The notes: generated from the letters alone by a model not told the origin. Positions 24,337-31,903 are shown, counted from the stretch's first letter. The stretch: DNA of 32,761 nucleotides from Pyrinomonadaceae bacterium (GCA_025922875.1 JAICGZ010000030.1:1-32761), one strand, 5' to 3'. Translations and numbers: made by a program.

Positions 24337-24805
24337 AGAAGGTGAAATCAAGGGAGTAGTTGTTTCCAGATTGAATAAGGCTTTCGATTCGCGCGGTTGG
24401 CTGGCGGAGCTGTTTCGTCATGACAGTTTGGCCGAAGAGTTTTTCCCGGCGATGGCCTACATCTCCTCAACTAATCCCGGCATCACGCGTGGACCTCATG
24501 AACACGTCGATCAAGCAGACCTGTTCTGTTTCATAGGTCCTTCCAATTTCAAACTGCGCATGTGGGACAACCGCGAGGACTCGGAGACGTTTGGTTTTGT
24601 AAGCACGGTCGTGGTGGGTCAGGACAATCCTGCGTCGGTGCTCGTGCCCAAGGGAGTCGTTCATGCCTATCAGAATGTCGGTGACGTTGAAGGTATCGTG
24701 ATCAACTGTCCGAACAGGCTTTACCGCGGCGCGGGACGAAAAGAGGAAGTTGACGAGATACGGCACGAGAGCGACCCGGAGACGCGTTTCCGCATGAATG
24801 ATTAG
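24320..24805 (+). CDS. dTDP-4-dehydrorhamnose 3,5-epimerase-like cupin
   Basis: 161 residues, a little shorter than typical RmlC (about 180). It keeps Arg57 and His60 of the RmlC 'RGxH' motif, 'PKGVVHAYQN' (His115) and Tyr135. The lysine expected in the 'AQxKL' strand is replaced here (QADLFCF), and an extra histidine (His62) is present. It could still be the 3,5-epimerase of the rhamnose pathway, since no other RmlC is in the window, or a related sugar isomerase. The ATG at 24320 has GAAGAGG upstream and overlaps rmlA by 17 nt. Confidence 0.75.
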   Translation: MPHGFREGEIKGVVVSRLNKAFDSRGWLAELFRHDSLAEEFFPAMAYISSTNPGITRGPHEHVDQADLFCFIGPSNFKLRMWDNREDSETFGFVSTVVVGQDNPASVLVPKGVVHAYQNVGDVEGIVINCPNRLYRGAGRKEEVDEIRHESDPETRFRMND

Positions 24806-24819
24806 CCACAGATGGGACG

Positions 24820-26109
24820 ATGTCGGAATCCCGCCATACAAAAGTAATAAGGATCATCGCCCGGCTGAACGTGGGTGGACCAGCAAAGCACGTCGTTTGG
24901 TTGACTTCGGGATTGCAAGACGCCGGCTTCGACACCTTGTTGGTCACGGGTAAAGTTCCTGAAGGTGAAGAAGACATGAGCTACTTCGCCTGCGAAGCCG
25001 GAGTGACGCCGCGCTACTTTCCGGAGATGAGCCGTGAGATATCGTTGAATGACGCAAAAATGGTCTGGAAGTTGTTTCGTCTGTTTCTGCGTGAGCGGCC
25101 TGACATCGTGCACACTCACACAGCCAAAGCCGGAACTGTTGGCCGCACGGCCGGATTTCTGTATCGTTGGCTGACGCCCGGGGTCTTCATCGGCAAGCCA
25201 CGCCAATGCAAGTTTGTTCACACTTACCACGGCCATGTTTTTCATAGCTATTATGGTCGTCGTCGCACGCAGTTGTTTCTGGCGATCGAGAGGTGGTTGG
25301 CCAGGCTCGTCACAGACCGACTGATAGTCGTCAGCAAACAGCAGAGCATCGAGATCGGTGAAAAGTTTCGCGTGGGCCGGCGCGGTCAGATTAAGGTGAT
25401 TCCGTTGGGTCTGGATCTGGGCGTTTTTAGCGAACACTCGTCGCGGCGCGCAAAGTTTCGCCACGAACTTTGTGTTCCTGATGACGCAATTCTGATCGGG
25501 ATTGTCGGTCGGTTAACAGAAATTAAAAACCACCAGATGTTTCTGAACGTCGTTGCGCGTTTGAAAGCAACGGATCCCGCGTGCCGTAGACAAGGCGCAG
25601 TGCGTTTTATCGTGATTGGCGATGGTTCTTTGCGTCACAGTCTTGAAGCTCAAAGACAATCGTTGGGACTTGATAAAGACGTGATCTTCGTCGGCGGAAG
25701 AAAGGATCCGGAGTATTTTTATCCCGCACTCGACGTTGTTGCACTAACATCTCGAAACGAGGGCACGCCGCTGACGTTGATTGAAGCGATGGCGAATGCG
25801 CGTCCGGTGGTTGCCACGAGTGTTGGCGGAGTCGTCGATCTGCTGGGCGACGTGGTTGAAGACGGGCCATATCAGGTGTGCCGGCGCGGCATCGGCGTTC
25901 CTGCTGATGATGAAGAAGCTTTTGTGGCGGCGTTGAGCAGGATTATTCGAGACAGGTCTCTGCGTCAGGAGTTAGGCGAGCGAGGCCTCGAGTTTGTGGA
26001 AGTTAACTATTCCAAAGAACGCCTATTCGAAGATATCAAGGCTTTGTACAGCGAGTTGCACCACAAAGCGGCACAAAAGGCACACCTGCTTCCCGCCGTT
26101 CGTTTGTAA
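24820..26109 (+). CDS. GT4-family glycosyltransferase
   Basis: 429 residues, GT-B fold. The N-lobe has 'IIARLNVGGPAKHVVWLTSGL' and 'PDIVHTHTAKAGTVGR'; the C-lobe has 'IGIVGRLTEIKNHQMFL' and 'SRNEGTPLTLIEAMANARPVVAT', with the EX7E glutamates that hold the donor. This resembles group 1 transferases using UDP-sugars. Its last residues (HHKAAQKAHLLPAVRL) are encoded by the left arm of a family D repeat, so the tail is probably acquired. The gene starts 14 nt after the rmlC-like stop. Confidence 0.9.
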   Translation: MSESRHTKVIRIIARLNVGGPAKHVVWLTSGLQDAGFDTLLVTGKVPEGEEDMSYFACEAGVTPRYFPEMSREISLNDAKMVWKLFRLFLRERPDIVHTHTAKAGTVGRTAGFLYRWLTPGVFIGKPRQCKFVHTYHGHVFHSYYGRRRTQLFLAIERWLARLVTDRLIVVSKQQSIEIGEKFRVGRRGQIKVIPLGLDLGVFSEHSSRRAKFRHELCVPDDAILIGIVGRLTEIKNHQMFLNVVARLKATDPACRRQGAVRFIVIGDGSLRHSLEAQRQSLGLDKDVIFVGGRKDPEYFYPALDVVALTSRNEGTPLTLIEAMANARPVVATSVGGVVDLLGDVVEDGPYQVCRRGIGVPADDEEAFVAALSRIIRDRSLRQELGERGLEFVEVNYSKERLFEDIKALYSELHHKAAQKAHLLPAVRL

Positions 26110-26142
26110 ATTCTGTTTGGTGCATTTTGTGCCTTTTTGTGG
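26061..26142. repeat. Family D palindromic repeat, copy 2
   Basis: A left arm at 26061-26082 (CCACAAAGCGGCACAAAA...) pairs with a right arm at 26121-26142 with three mismatches in 22. The left arm lies in the 3' coding end of the GT4 gene and the stop codon (26107-26109) is in the loop. Confidence 0.85.
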
Positions 26143-26154
26143 CTAATTCCTCAT

Positions 26155-26160
26155 AAGGAG
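26155..26160 (+). promoter_or_regulatory. Ribosome-binding site deciding a TTG start
   Basis: AAGGAG at 26155-26160 lies 8 nt before TTG 26169, which directly precedes the conserved Rossmann strand. This supports the TTG as the real start. Confidence 0.8.
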
Positions 26161-26168
26161 CATAACGG

Positions 26169-27140
26169 TTGCGAGTACTCATCACAGGCGGAGCAGGTTT
26201 CATAGGATCTCATTTATCTGACGCTTACATTCAACGTGGCGATGAAGTCTACGTAATCGACGATCTATCCACCGGCACCATCGAGAATATCCAGCACCTC
26301 AAACGTCACCCGCGTTTTCATTACACGATCGACACCGTTCACAATCATCCCGTCACCGCGGAGCTGATCGATCAGTGTGACGTGATTTTCCATCTCGCGG
26401 CCGCTGTCGGCGTGAAGCTGATCGTTGAAAGCCCGGTGCGCACGATCGAGACAAACGTTCGTGGCACTGAAGTGGTGCTTTCGATCGCTAATAAGAAAAA
26501 GAAGAAAGTCCTGATTGCATCGACTTCGGAAGTGTATGGTCTAAGCTCTGACGTGCCTTTTCGCGAAGACGGCAACCTGGTGATGGGCGCTACGACCAAA
26601 GGACGTTGGAGTTATGCCTGCTCGAAGGCCATCGATGAATTTTTAGCGTTGGCTTACTGGCGTGAGAAGAAGCTGCCCACTATTATCGTGCGGCTCTTCA
26701 ATACAGTTGGCCCAAGACAGACCGGCCAGTATGGCATGGTCATTCCGACGTTTGTAAAACAGGCGCTCGCAGGTCGACCGATTACAGTTTACGGCGATGG
26801 ACAACAGAGCCGGTGTTTTGGTTACGTCGGCGACGTTGTCGGAGCGCTGATCAAGTTGATGGAAAACAGCGACGCTGTGGGTCAGGTCTTCAACATCGGT
26901 TCGAATGCGGAGATCTCGATACTCAAACTCGCCCAGCGCGTGAAAGAGATCACTCATTCCGATTCGGAGATCGTCTTCGTACCTTACGACGAGGCGTACG
27001 AAGAGGGGTTTGAAGACATGCCACGGCGCGTACCTGATATCTCGAAAGTGAGCGAATTGGTTGGTTTTCGTCCCGAGATGAGCCTCGATGGCATTCTAGA
27101 GAGCGTCGTCGATTACCAGATCGGTCGCCGCCACCGTTGA
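26169..27140 (+). CDS. NAD-dependent nucleotide-sugar epimerase/dehydratase (UXS/GalE-like SDR)
   Basis: 323 residues. TGGAGFIGSH is at 6-15, the TSEVYG active-site segment at 119-124, and YACSK gives Tyr149 and Lys153. 'RLFNTVGPRQTGQYGMVIPTFVKQAL' and 'ITVYGDGQQSRCFGYVGDVV' resemble UDP-glucuronate decarboxylase and related 4-epimerases, so it may make UDP-xylose or a 4-epimer; GDP-mannose dehydratase labels are also common for this group. A lysine run 'NKKKKKV' at 108-114 is unusual but sits in a surface loop before a strand. The TTG start is supported by AAGGAG. Confidence 0.85.
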   Translation: MRVLITGGAGFIGSHLSDAYIQRGDEVYVIDDLSTGTIENIQHLKRHPRFHYTIDTVHNHPVTAELIDQCDVIFHLAAAVGVKLIVESPVRTIETNVRGTEVVLSIANKKKKKVLIASTSEVYGLSSDVPFREDGNLVMGATTKGRWSYACSKAIDEFLALAYWREKKLPTIIVRLFNTVGPRQTGQYGMVIPTFVKQALAGRPITVYGDGQQSRCFGYVGDVVGALIKLMENSDAVGQVFNIGSNAEISILKLAQRVKEITHSDSEIVFVPYDEAYEEGFEDMPRRVPDISKVSELVGFRPEMSLDGILESVVDYQIGRRHR

Positions 27141-27142
27141 GC

Positions 27143-27211
27143 ATTGCCGATTGCCAATTACCGATCGCCAATTACGCGGTAGTTCCTGCAAATTGGCAAT
27201 CGGCAATTGGC
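27143..27211. repeat. Family C palindromic repeat, copy 2
   Basis: A perfect 17-bp inverted repeat with arms at 27143-27159 (ATTGCCGATTGCCAATT) and 27191-27207, with further GCCAATT/AATTGGC units next to it. Translated forward it gives 'ADCQLPIAN' and similar peptides, which falsely extend the next open frame. It ends about 22 nt before that gene's ATG. Confidence 0.9.
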
Positions 27212-27232
27212 AATCTAAAATCCGATACCGAC

Positions 27233-29032
27233 ATGCCCTTTAGTTCGCGTACGCTCCTGGCGATTGCCGCATCTTTTTGTGTAGCGCTGATCCTGACGCC
27301 TCTGGTGAGGGCGTTTGCGCGGCGCTTCGGCTTTATTGCCGTTCCCAAAAGTGATCGCTGGCACAAGAAACCAACCTCCATGCTCGGAGGCGCCGCGATC
27401 TGGCTCTCGGTCGTCATCACCGTTGTCGCGTTTTCACTGCAAAGCACTTATGGGAAGTGGATCCTGCTGGCCAGCACTTTTCTTTTTCTCGTCGGTCTCG
27501 TCGACGACCTGATCCACATCAAGCCTTATCAAAAACTGATCGGACAGATCCTCGGTTCGGCTTACGTCGTTTACTACGGCTTGTCACTGCCATGGACCGG
27601 CTCGATGCTTTTGAACATGGCGCTGGCAATCTTTTGGCTGGTCAGCATCACGAACGCGATCAATCTCCTCGACAACATGGACGGCCTCGCTGCCGGCATC
27701 TCCATCATCGCGGCTGGATTCCTGGCGCTTAGCTTCGTGAACACCGGCCAATTCACCGAAGCCGGTATAATGCTGGTGTTCGCCGCTGCACTGCTTGGTT
27801 TTCTCGTTTACAACTCCAACCCGGCGTCGATATTCATGGGTGACTGTGGTTCGATGTTCATCGGGTTCTTCCTTGCGAGTTCGGCGCTGATCAATGTCAG
27901 CGGCGGCAGGTCGCGAAGCTTCCTGCCCGTGCTTGCAGTACCGATTCTCGTCCTGTTCATTCCGATCTTCGATACGACCTTTGTCACCGTCTTGCGGAAG
28001 CTTTCCGGTCGTGCCGCATCGCAAGGCGGCCGCGACCACACGTCGCATCGACTGGTGGCATTGGGCATGTCCGAGCGCCGCGCCGTTTTTATGCTTTACG
28101 GCTTCGCGGCCCTTTCAGGATTGTTAGCGATCCTCGTACAACGCGAGCGTTTGGACGTTAGCCTCGCGGCAATAGCCGGATTTACGATCGTGCTCACGCT
28201 TATCGGTGTCTATCTCGCCGGCGTGAAGGTTTATGACATGACTGAGGAGGAGCTGGCGATGCTTAAAGATAAGCCGCTATACGCCTTCCTCGTCGATGTT
28301 TCCTACAAGCGCCGCATCTTTGAAGTGTTGCTGGATGTGGTGCTGATCATCCTGTCGTACTGGGCTGCTTACGCGATCAACTTCCCGCCGTCGAGCCCTG
28401 CATGGCAACTGTTTATTCGCACGTTGCCGGTGCTTGTGTTCATGAAAATGTCGGTGTTTCTGGTGATGGGTGTGTATCGAGGACTTTGGCGATACACGAG
28501 CATGAGCGATCTCATGGTGTTCGCTAAAGCAGTGGCGCTTAGCTCGGCGGCGAGTTTGTTGATAATCCTGTTTGCGTTTCGCTTCGAGGGGTTTTCGCGC
28601 AAGGTGTTTGCAGTCGATCTCGTGCTGATGTTTTTATTTCTGGCCGGTAGTCGTCTCGCATTCAGAGTGTTTCGACAACTGCTACCGGCGGTTAGTAAAC
28701 AAAACGGGCGGCGGGTGCTGATTTACGGCGCCGGTGATGGCGGTGAGCTCCTGTTAAGAGAGTTGCGCAATAATCGCGAGCTTAGCCTCGCGCCAATCGG
28801 TTTTCTCGACGATGATCCGGCGAAGAACGGGAAAGTCATTCATGGATTGCGCGTCTTCGGTGGCAATGGAGATCTCGGGACCGTTTGTTCGCAGCATGAC
28901 GTGGATGAAGTCGTAATCTCAAGCATGAAGATGACTGAGGAGCGCATTCAGGAAGTGATACGCTGCTGCTCGGAAAAACAGATCACAGTGAAGCGAATGC
29001 GTATCACGATGGAAGATTTGACGGAGCAATAG
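27233..29032 (+). CDS. WecA/MraY-like phosphoglycosyltransferase fused to FlaA1-type N-terminal region
   Basis: 599 residues in two parts. Residues 1 to about 345 are a polytopic polyprenyl-phosphate sugar-1-phosphate transferase with Asp91-Asp92, NLLDNMDG (144-151), 'MGDCGS' (Asp204) and 'GGRDHTSHRL' (about 263-272), all hallmarks of WecA/MraY; it would start the repeat unit on undecaprenyl phosphate. From about 360 come four membrane helices and a Rossmann CoA-binding-like domain ('RVLIYGAGDGGELLLREL', about 494-511), as in the N-terminal half of FlaA1/CapD/PglF dehydratases, but the catalytic SDR domain is absent. ATG 27233 is chosen because earlier residues are repeat-encoded. The TAG stop joins a family B sequence. 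Confidence 0.88.
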   Translation: MPFSSRTLLAIAASFCVALILTPLVRAFARRFGFIAVPKSDRWHKKPTSMLGGAAIWLSVVITVVAFSLQSTYGKWILLASTFLFLVGLVDDLIHIKPYQKLIGQILGSAYVVYYGLSLPWTGSMLLNMALAIFWLVSITNAINLLDNMDGLAAGISIIAAGFLALSFVNTGQFTEAGIMLVFAAALLGFLVYNSNPASIFMGDCGSMFIGFFLASSALINVSGGRSRSFLPVLAVPILVLFIPIFDTTFVTVLRKLSGRAASQGGRDHTSHRLVALGMSERRAVFMLYGFAALSGLLAILVQRERLDVSLAAIAGFTIVLTLIGVYLAGVKVYDMTEEELAMLKDKPLYAFLVDVSYKRRIFEVLLDVVLIILSYWAAYAINFPPSSPAWQLFIRTLPVLVFMKMSVFLVMGVYRGLWRYTSMSDLMVFAKAVALSSAASLLIILFAFRFEGFSRKVFAVDLVLMFLFLAGSRLAFRVFRQLLPAVSKQNGRRVLIYGAGDGGELLLRELRNNRELSLAPIGFLDDDPAKNGKVIHGLRVFGGNGDLGTVCSQHDVDEVVISSMKMTEERIQEVIRCCSEKQITVKRMRITMEDLTEQ

Positions 29033-29068
29033 ACCGGATTTACACGATTTTTCAGGATTAACAGGATG
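29031..29068. repeat. Family B repeat, single arm carrying stop and start codons
   Basis: The sequence from the TAG stop (29030-29032) reads as a diverged family B arm (AGACCGGATTTACACGATTT, then CAGGATTAACAGGAT). It has no second arm. It contains the upstream stop at one end and the ATG of the next gene (29066) at the other, plus an AGGA that could serve as ribosome site. Confidence 0.7.
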
Positions 29069-30358
29069 CAGGACCTTGTTCAATTAAGAGTTCGAAATCC
29101 GCTGGTCAGGATCTCCATGATCCTGCTGCTGCTCGCTGCCGGTGTGTGGTCGTACTTCGCGGTGAACTGGTATCTGGGAAACACGTTCGCCGAGTATTTC
29201 GACACAGCGCAAAGCAGTTTCGACGTGGCGGCCAGAGCTGTCTCGATGGCGCCAGACGATCCGTTAACCCACTGGCGTCTCGCACAGGTGACGCAAAAAA
29301 ACCTGCCGCTGGATCAGCAAGCTCAGGCTATTCCCGAATATGAAAAAGCAGTCAGTCTGTCTCCCAATGATTATCGATTTTGGATGGCGCTGGGAACGGC
29401 GTACGAGCGCGCCGGCGAGGTGACTAAAGCTGAACAGGCGTTAAAACGCGCGGTGGAGCTGGCTCCGTCCTACGCTTATCCACGCTGGTACCTCGGTAAC
29501 CTGTTATTGAGAAACGCTCGTTACGACGAAGCCTTTTCCGAGTTGCGACTCGCCAGTGAAGCGGATCCTGAACTGCGCCCGCAGCAGTTCAGTTTCATCT
29601 GGGAGATCTATAAGGACGACTCGGAAGCGCTGTACAAGGCAGTCGGGCAAAGCCCGGGCTTACGCGCCGCGTTTGCACATCACCTCGTTACGCAAAAGCG
29701 ATACGACGATGCCATGCGTTTATGGAATGACTTGAGTAACGAAGAAAAGAAAGCGAACAAAGAGACCGCCGAGGCGATGCTCACGAACCTCAAAAACGAT
29801 CTCAAGTTTCACTATGCGCTCAAAGTTTGGAACGACATCACTAATGAGAAGTACCGCGCGGAAGTGGGACGTATTTTCGACGGCAGTTTTGAAGAGTTTG
29901 CTCCAGAGACCGTGTTTGGCTGGCAAGTCAAAGGCGCGCCGCAGATGCAAATCGGCATCGATCCCGACAAGAGCCACGGTGGCCAGCGCAGCTTGAAATT
30001 GTTCTTCCAGGTCCGCGCTAACATCGAAACCATTAACATCGCGCAACTTGTTCCAGTCCTGCCGCAGACTGAATATGACTTTGAATGTTTCGTGAGCACG
30101 GAAAAGCTCGAAACCGGAAGTGCACCGCTAATTGTAATTGTTGACGCTAACACCGGCGCGTATCTCGCTACTTCGGGGATGGCTCCTGGCGGTACCAACG
30201 ACTGGAAACCGATTAATCTCAGTTTTAAAACCGGAGAGACGACTGAGGGAGTGGTGCTCACGATCCAGCGCTCGTCGTGCAGCGACGACGAGACTCCTGT
30301 GTGTCCGATTTTTGGTTCGGTTTGGTATGACGACTTCAGTATCAAGCGAAGAAACTAG
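29066..30358 (+). CDS. Membrane-anchored TPR protein with C-terminal jelly-roll-like domain
   Basis: 430 residues. One N-terminal transmembrane helix (about 14-35) would anchor it with the rest outside the cytoplasm. TPR motifs follow at about 48-180 ('THWRLAQVTQ', 'AIPEYEKAVSLSPNDYRFWMALGTAYERAG', 'AEQALKRAVELAPSYAYPRWYLGNLLL'), with weaker helical repeats to about 265. From about 270 ('IFDGSFEEF' to 'VWYDDFSIKR') there is a beta-rich region resembling carbohydrate-binding jelly-roll modules. It overlaps the Wzy-like gene by 32 nt, so it may help polymerisation or export. The family is not named; the role is inferred from position. Confidence 0.75.
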   Translation: MQDLVQLRVRNPLVRISMILLLLAAGVWSYFAVNWYLGNTFAEYFDTAQSSFDVAARAVSMAPDDPLTHWRLAQVTQKNLPLDQQAQAIPEYEKAVSLSPNDYRFWMALGTAYERAGEVTKAEQALKRAVELAPSYAYPRWYLGNLLLRNARYDEAFSELRLASEADPELRPQQFSFIWEIYKDDSEALYKAVGQSPGLRAAFAHHLVTQKRYDDAMRLWNDLSNEEKKANKETAEAMLTNLKNDLKFHYALKVWNDITNEKYRAEVGRIFDGSFEEFAPETVFGWQVKGAPQMQIGIDPDKSHGGQRSLKLFFQVRANIETINIAQLVPVLPQTEYDFECFVSTEKLETGSAPLIVIVDANTGAYLATSGMAPGGTNDWKPINLSFKTGETTEGVVLTIQRSSCSDDETPVCPIFGSVWYDDFSIKRRN

Positions 30359-31784
30359 CGTAGTGCTGGCGGAGCCGGCGAGATCAGTCGTGCAAGCGAC
30401 TCCTCGCCAGCCCAGTGTTTATCGCATCAGGCATACGCTGCCCAGCCGGTTTGCCTTCCTCGTGATCTGCGTTGCGATTGTGCTTTCGGCGCTCGCGTAT
30501 GGAACCGTTCACTACTGGGCGCTCGGCCTGTTCAATCTGGGTGGGCTGACGATCCTCGTTTTGTGGGTACTGGACGCATGGCGTTTGGGTAACCTCAGGG
30601 TCAGCCGCAACTTGCTGCAACTGCCTTTGCTCGGTGCACTCGTACTCGGGCTCATTCAACTTCTTCCACTGCGCGAAGTCACCTCTGCCGGCGGCACCGC
30701 TCTCGGTCTGACCAACACGTTGTCGTTCGATCCGAATTCAACCAGGTTGGTGTTGGTCCAACTGGCGACTCTGCTGATCTACTTCGCGGCGACGCTTGTG
30801 TTTGTAGATACTCCGCATCGGCTTCAGGTGCTGGTGCGGACGATCATGATCTTTGGTTTTCTCCTGGCGCTGTTTGGATTAACTCAATCGTTCACCAGCC
30901 CGACGAAGGTTTACTGGATGCGCGAGCTCAATCAGAGCACTGCATTCGGACCCTTCATCAATCGCCATCACTTTGCCGGGTACATGGAACTAACGATTGC
31001 GCTGCCGCTAGGCCTGCTCTTTGCAGGCGCGGTCGATAAAGAGAAGAGAATTATCTTTCTCTTTATCGCCGGAATCATGGGGGTGGCGCTGGTGATGACG
31101 GCTTCTCGCGGAGGCATTATCAGCCTCGTCGCTGAGATTTTGTTTCTAGTGATCGTTACGGGCATCTGGAGAAGCCACAGTGAGAGGCGGCGAAGAAGGT
31201 CCGGACGCGTCAAGCGTCTTGCCGGCCGGCTGGGTATGGCTGGGGTGCTGTTGTTTGGTCTGTTTATGGGCGTCGTGCTGTTGGGTGGCGAATTTTCAAT
31301 CAATCGTTTTATTGACAGCGTGAATACCGACGATCCGACAACAGGCCGCGCGCATTTCTGGGCAGTGACCCTGGACATAATCAAGGCGCATCCGTACGTC
31401 GGTGTGGGCCTCGGAGCGTTCGGTGTGATTTACACGCGCTACGATACGCGGAGTGGTCTGTATCGACTGGAGCAGGCACACAACGATTATTTACAAGTGC
31501 TGTCTGACGGCGGGATCGTCGGCGCAGTCCTGGCGCTGAGCTTCGTGGTGCTTCTGTTCTACAAAGCGATTTCGCGAGCTAAATCACGCGACGATTTCAG
31601 ACGTGGAGTCGCCCTCGCGTCGTTGAGCGGGTGTTTCGCCGTGCTGGTGCATAGCTTCTTCGACTTCACGCTGCACACAACCTCTAATGCGCTTCTCTTT
31701 CTCGTGCTGGCCGCGCTTGCAACGCTCAACGGCCGCGTCGAAAACGCTCCACGGAAGCGACGTCGTAAGACGAACCAACTGTAG
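30327..31784 (+). CDS. Wzy polymerase / O-antigen ligase family membrane protein
   Basis: 485 residues from ATG 30327, with about ten to twelve transmembrane helices. The Wzy_C signature is clear: 'FGPFINRHHFAGYMELTIALPLGL', 'TASRGGIISLV', 'DPTTGRAHFWAVTLDIIKAHPYVGVGLGAF' and 'AHNDYLQVLSDGGIVGAV' (His385-Asn-Asp-Tyr). Such enzymes polymerise or ligate lipid-linked repeat units in the periplasm. The start overlaps the TPR gene by 32 nt and lacks a Shine-Dalgarno site; GTG 30363 is an alternative. The last Leu codon and the TAG stop lie in a family E repeat. Confidence 0.88.
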   Translation: MTTSVSSEETSVVLAEPARSVVQATPRQPSVYRIRHTLPSRFAFLVICVAIVLSALAYGTVHYWALGLFNLGGLTILVLWVLDAWRLGNLRVSRNLLQLPLLGALVLGLIQLLPLREVTSAGGTALGLTNTLSFDPNSTRLVLVQLATLLIYFAATLVFVDTPHRLQVLVRTIMIFGFLLALFGLTQSFTSPTKVYWMRELNQSTAFGPFINRHHFAGYMELTIALPLGLLFAGAVDKEKRIIFLFIAGIMGVALVMTASRGGIISLVAEILFLVIVTGIWRSHSERRRRRSGRVKRLAGRLGMAGVLLFGLFMGVVLLGGEFSINRFIDSVNTDDPTTGRAHFWAVTLDIIKAHPYVGVGLGAFGVIYTRYDTRSGLYRLEQAHNDYLQVLSDGGIVGAVLALSFVVLLFYKAISRAKSRDDFRRGVALASLSGCFAVLVHSFFDFTLHTTSNALLFLVLAALATLNGRVENAPRKRRRKTNQL

Positions 31785-31866
31785 GGGCGGCCCTCTGTGG
31801 CCGCCCCTCTCCACGAAGAGTGCGCATATGAACGAGGGGCGGCCACGGAGGGCCGCCCCTACAGTT
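31777..31866. repeat. Family E nested palindrome (REP-like pair)
   Basis: Two 33-nt arms, 31777-31809 and 31834-31866, are inverted copies with a single mismatch, separated by 24 nt. Each arm is itself palindromic (GGGGCGGCC ... GGCCGCCCC), so both single and paired stem-loops can form. The upstream gene's TAG stop (31782-31784) is inside the left arm. The layout resembles a paired REP element or a small non-autonomous mobile element. Confidence 0.92.
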
Positions 31867-31886
31867 GCGGCTTTGCGGGAGAAATC
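31867..31886. repeat. Family A half-copy next to family E
   Basis: Immediately after the family E element is TGCGGCTTTGCGGGAGAAAT, which matches the right arm of family A with small changes. No left arm is found, so family E may have replaced or interrupted it. Confidence 0.65.
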
Positions 31887-31902
31887 TTTTCGTCTGTAGT
31901 AT
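31873..31902 (+). promoter_or_regulatory. Possible promoter for the acyl-CoA synthetase
   Basis: TTGCGG at 31873-31878, an 18-nt spacer and TAGTAT at 31897-31902. The -35-like element would come from the family A half-copy. It sits 1 nt before the ATG at 31904 and 13 nt before a second in-frame ATG at 31916, so it would favour the second start. Confidence 0.25.
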
Positions 31903-31903
31903 C

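Noticed and set aside
27137-27232. N-terminal extension of the WecA fusion (ADCQLPIAN-type peptide)
   Set aside because: The peptide is simply the translation of the family C palindrome; the ATG at 27233 gives a normal membrane-protein start.
2486-31886. CRISPR array
   Set aside because: The repeats are scattered singly at gene junctions, have palindromic arms with variable loops, and show no regular spacers or cas genes.
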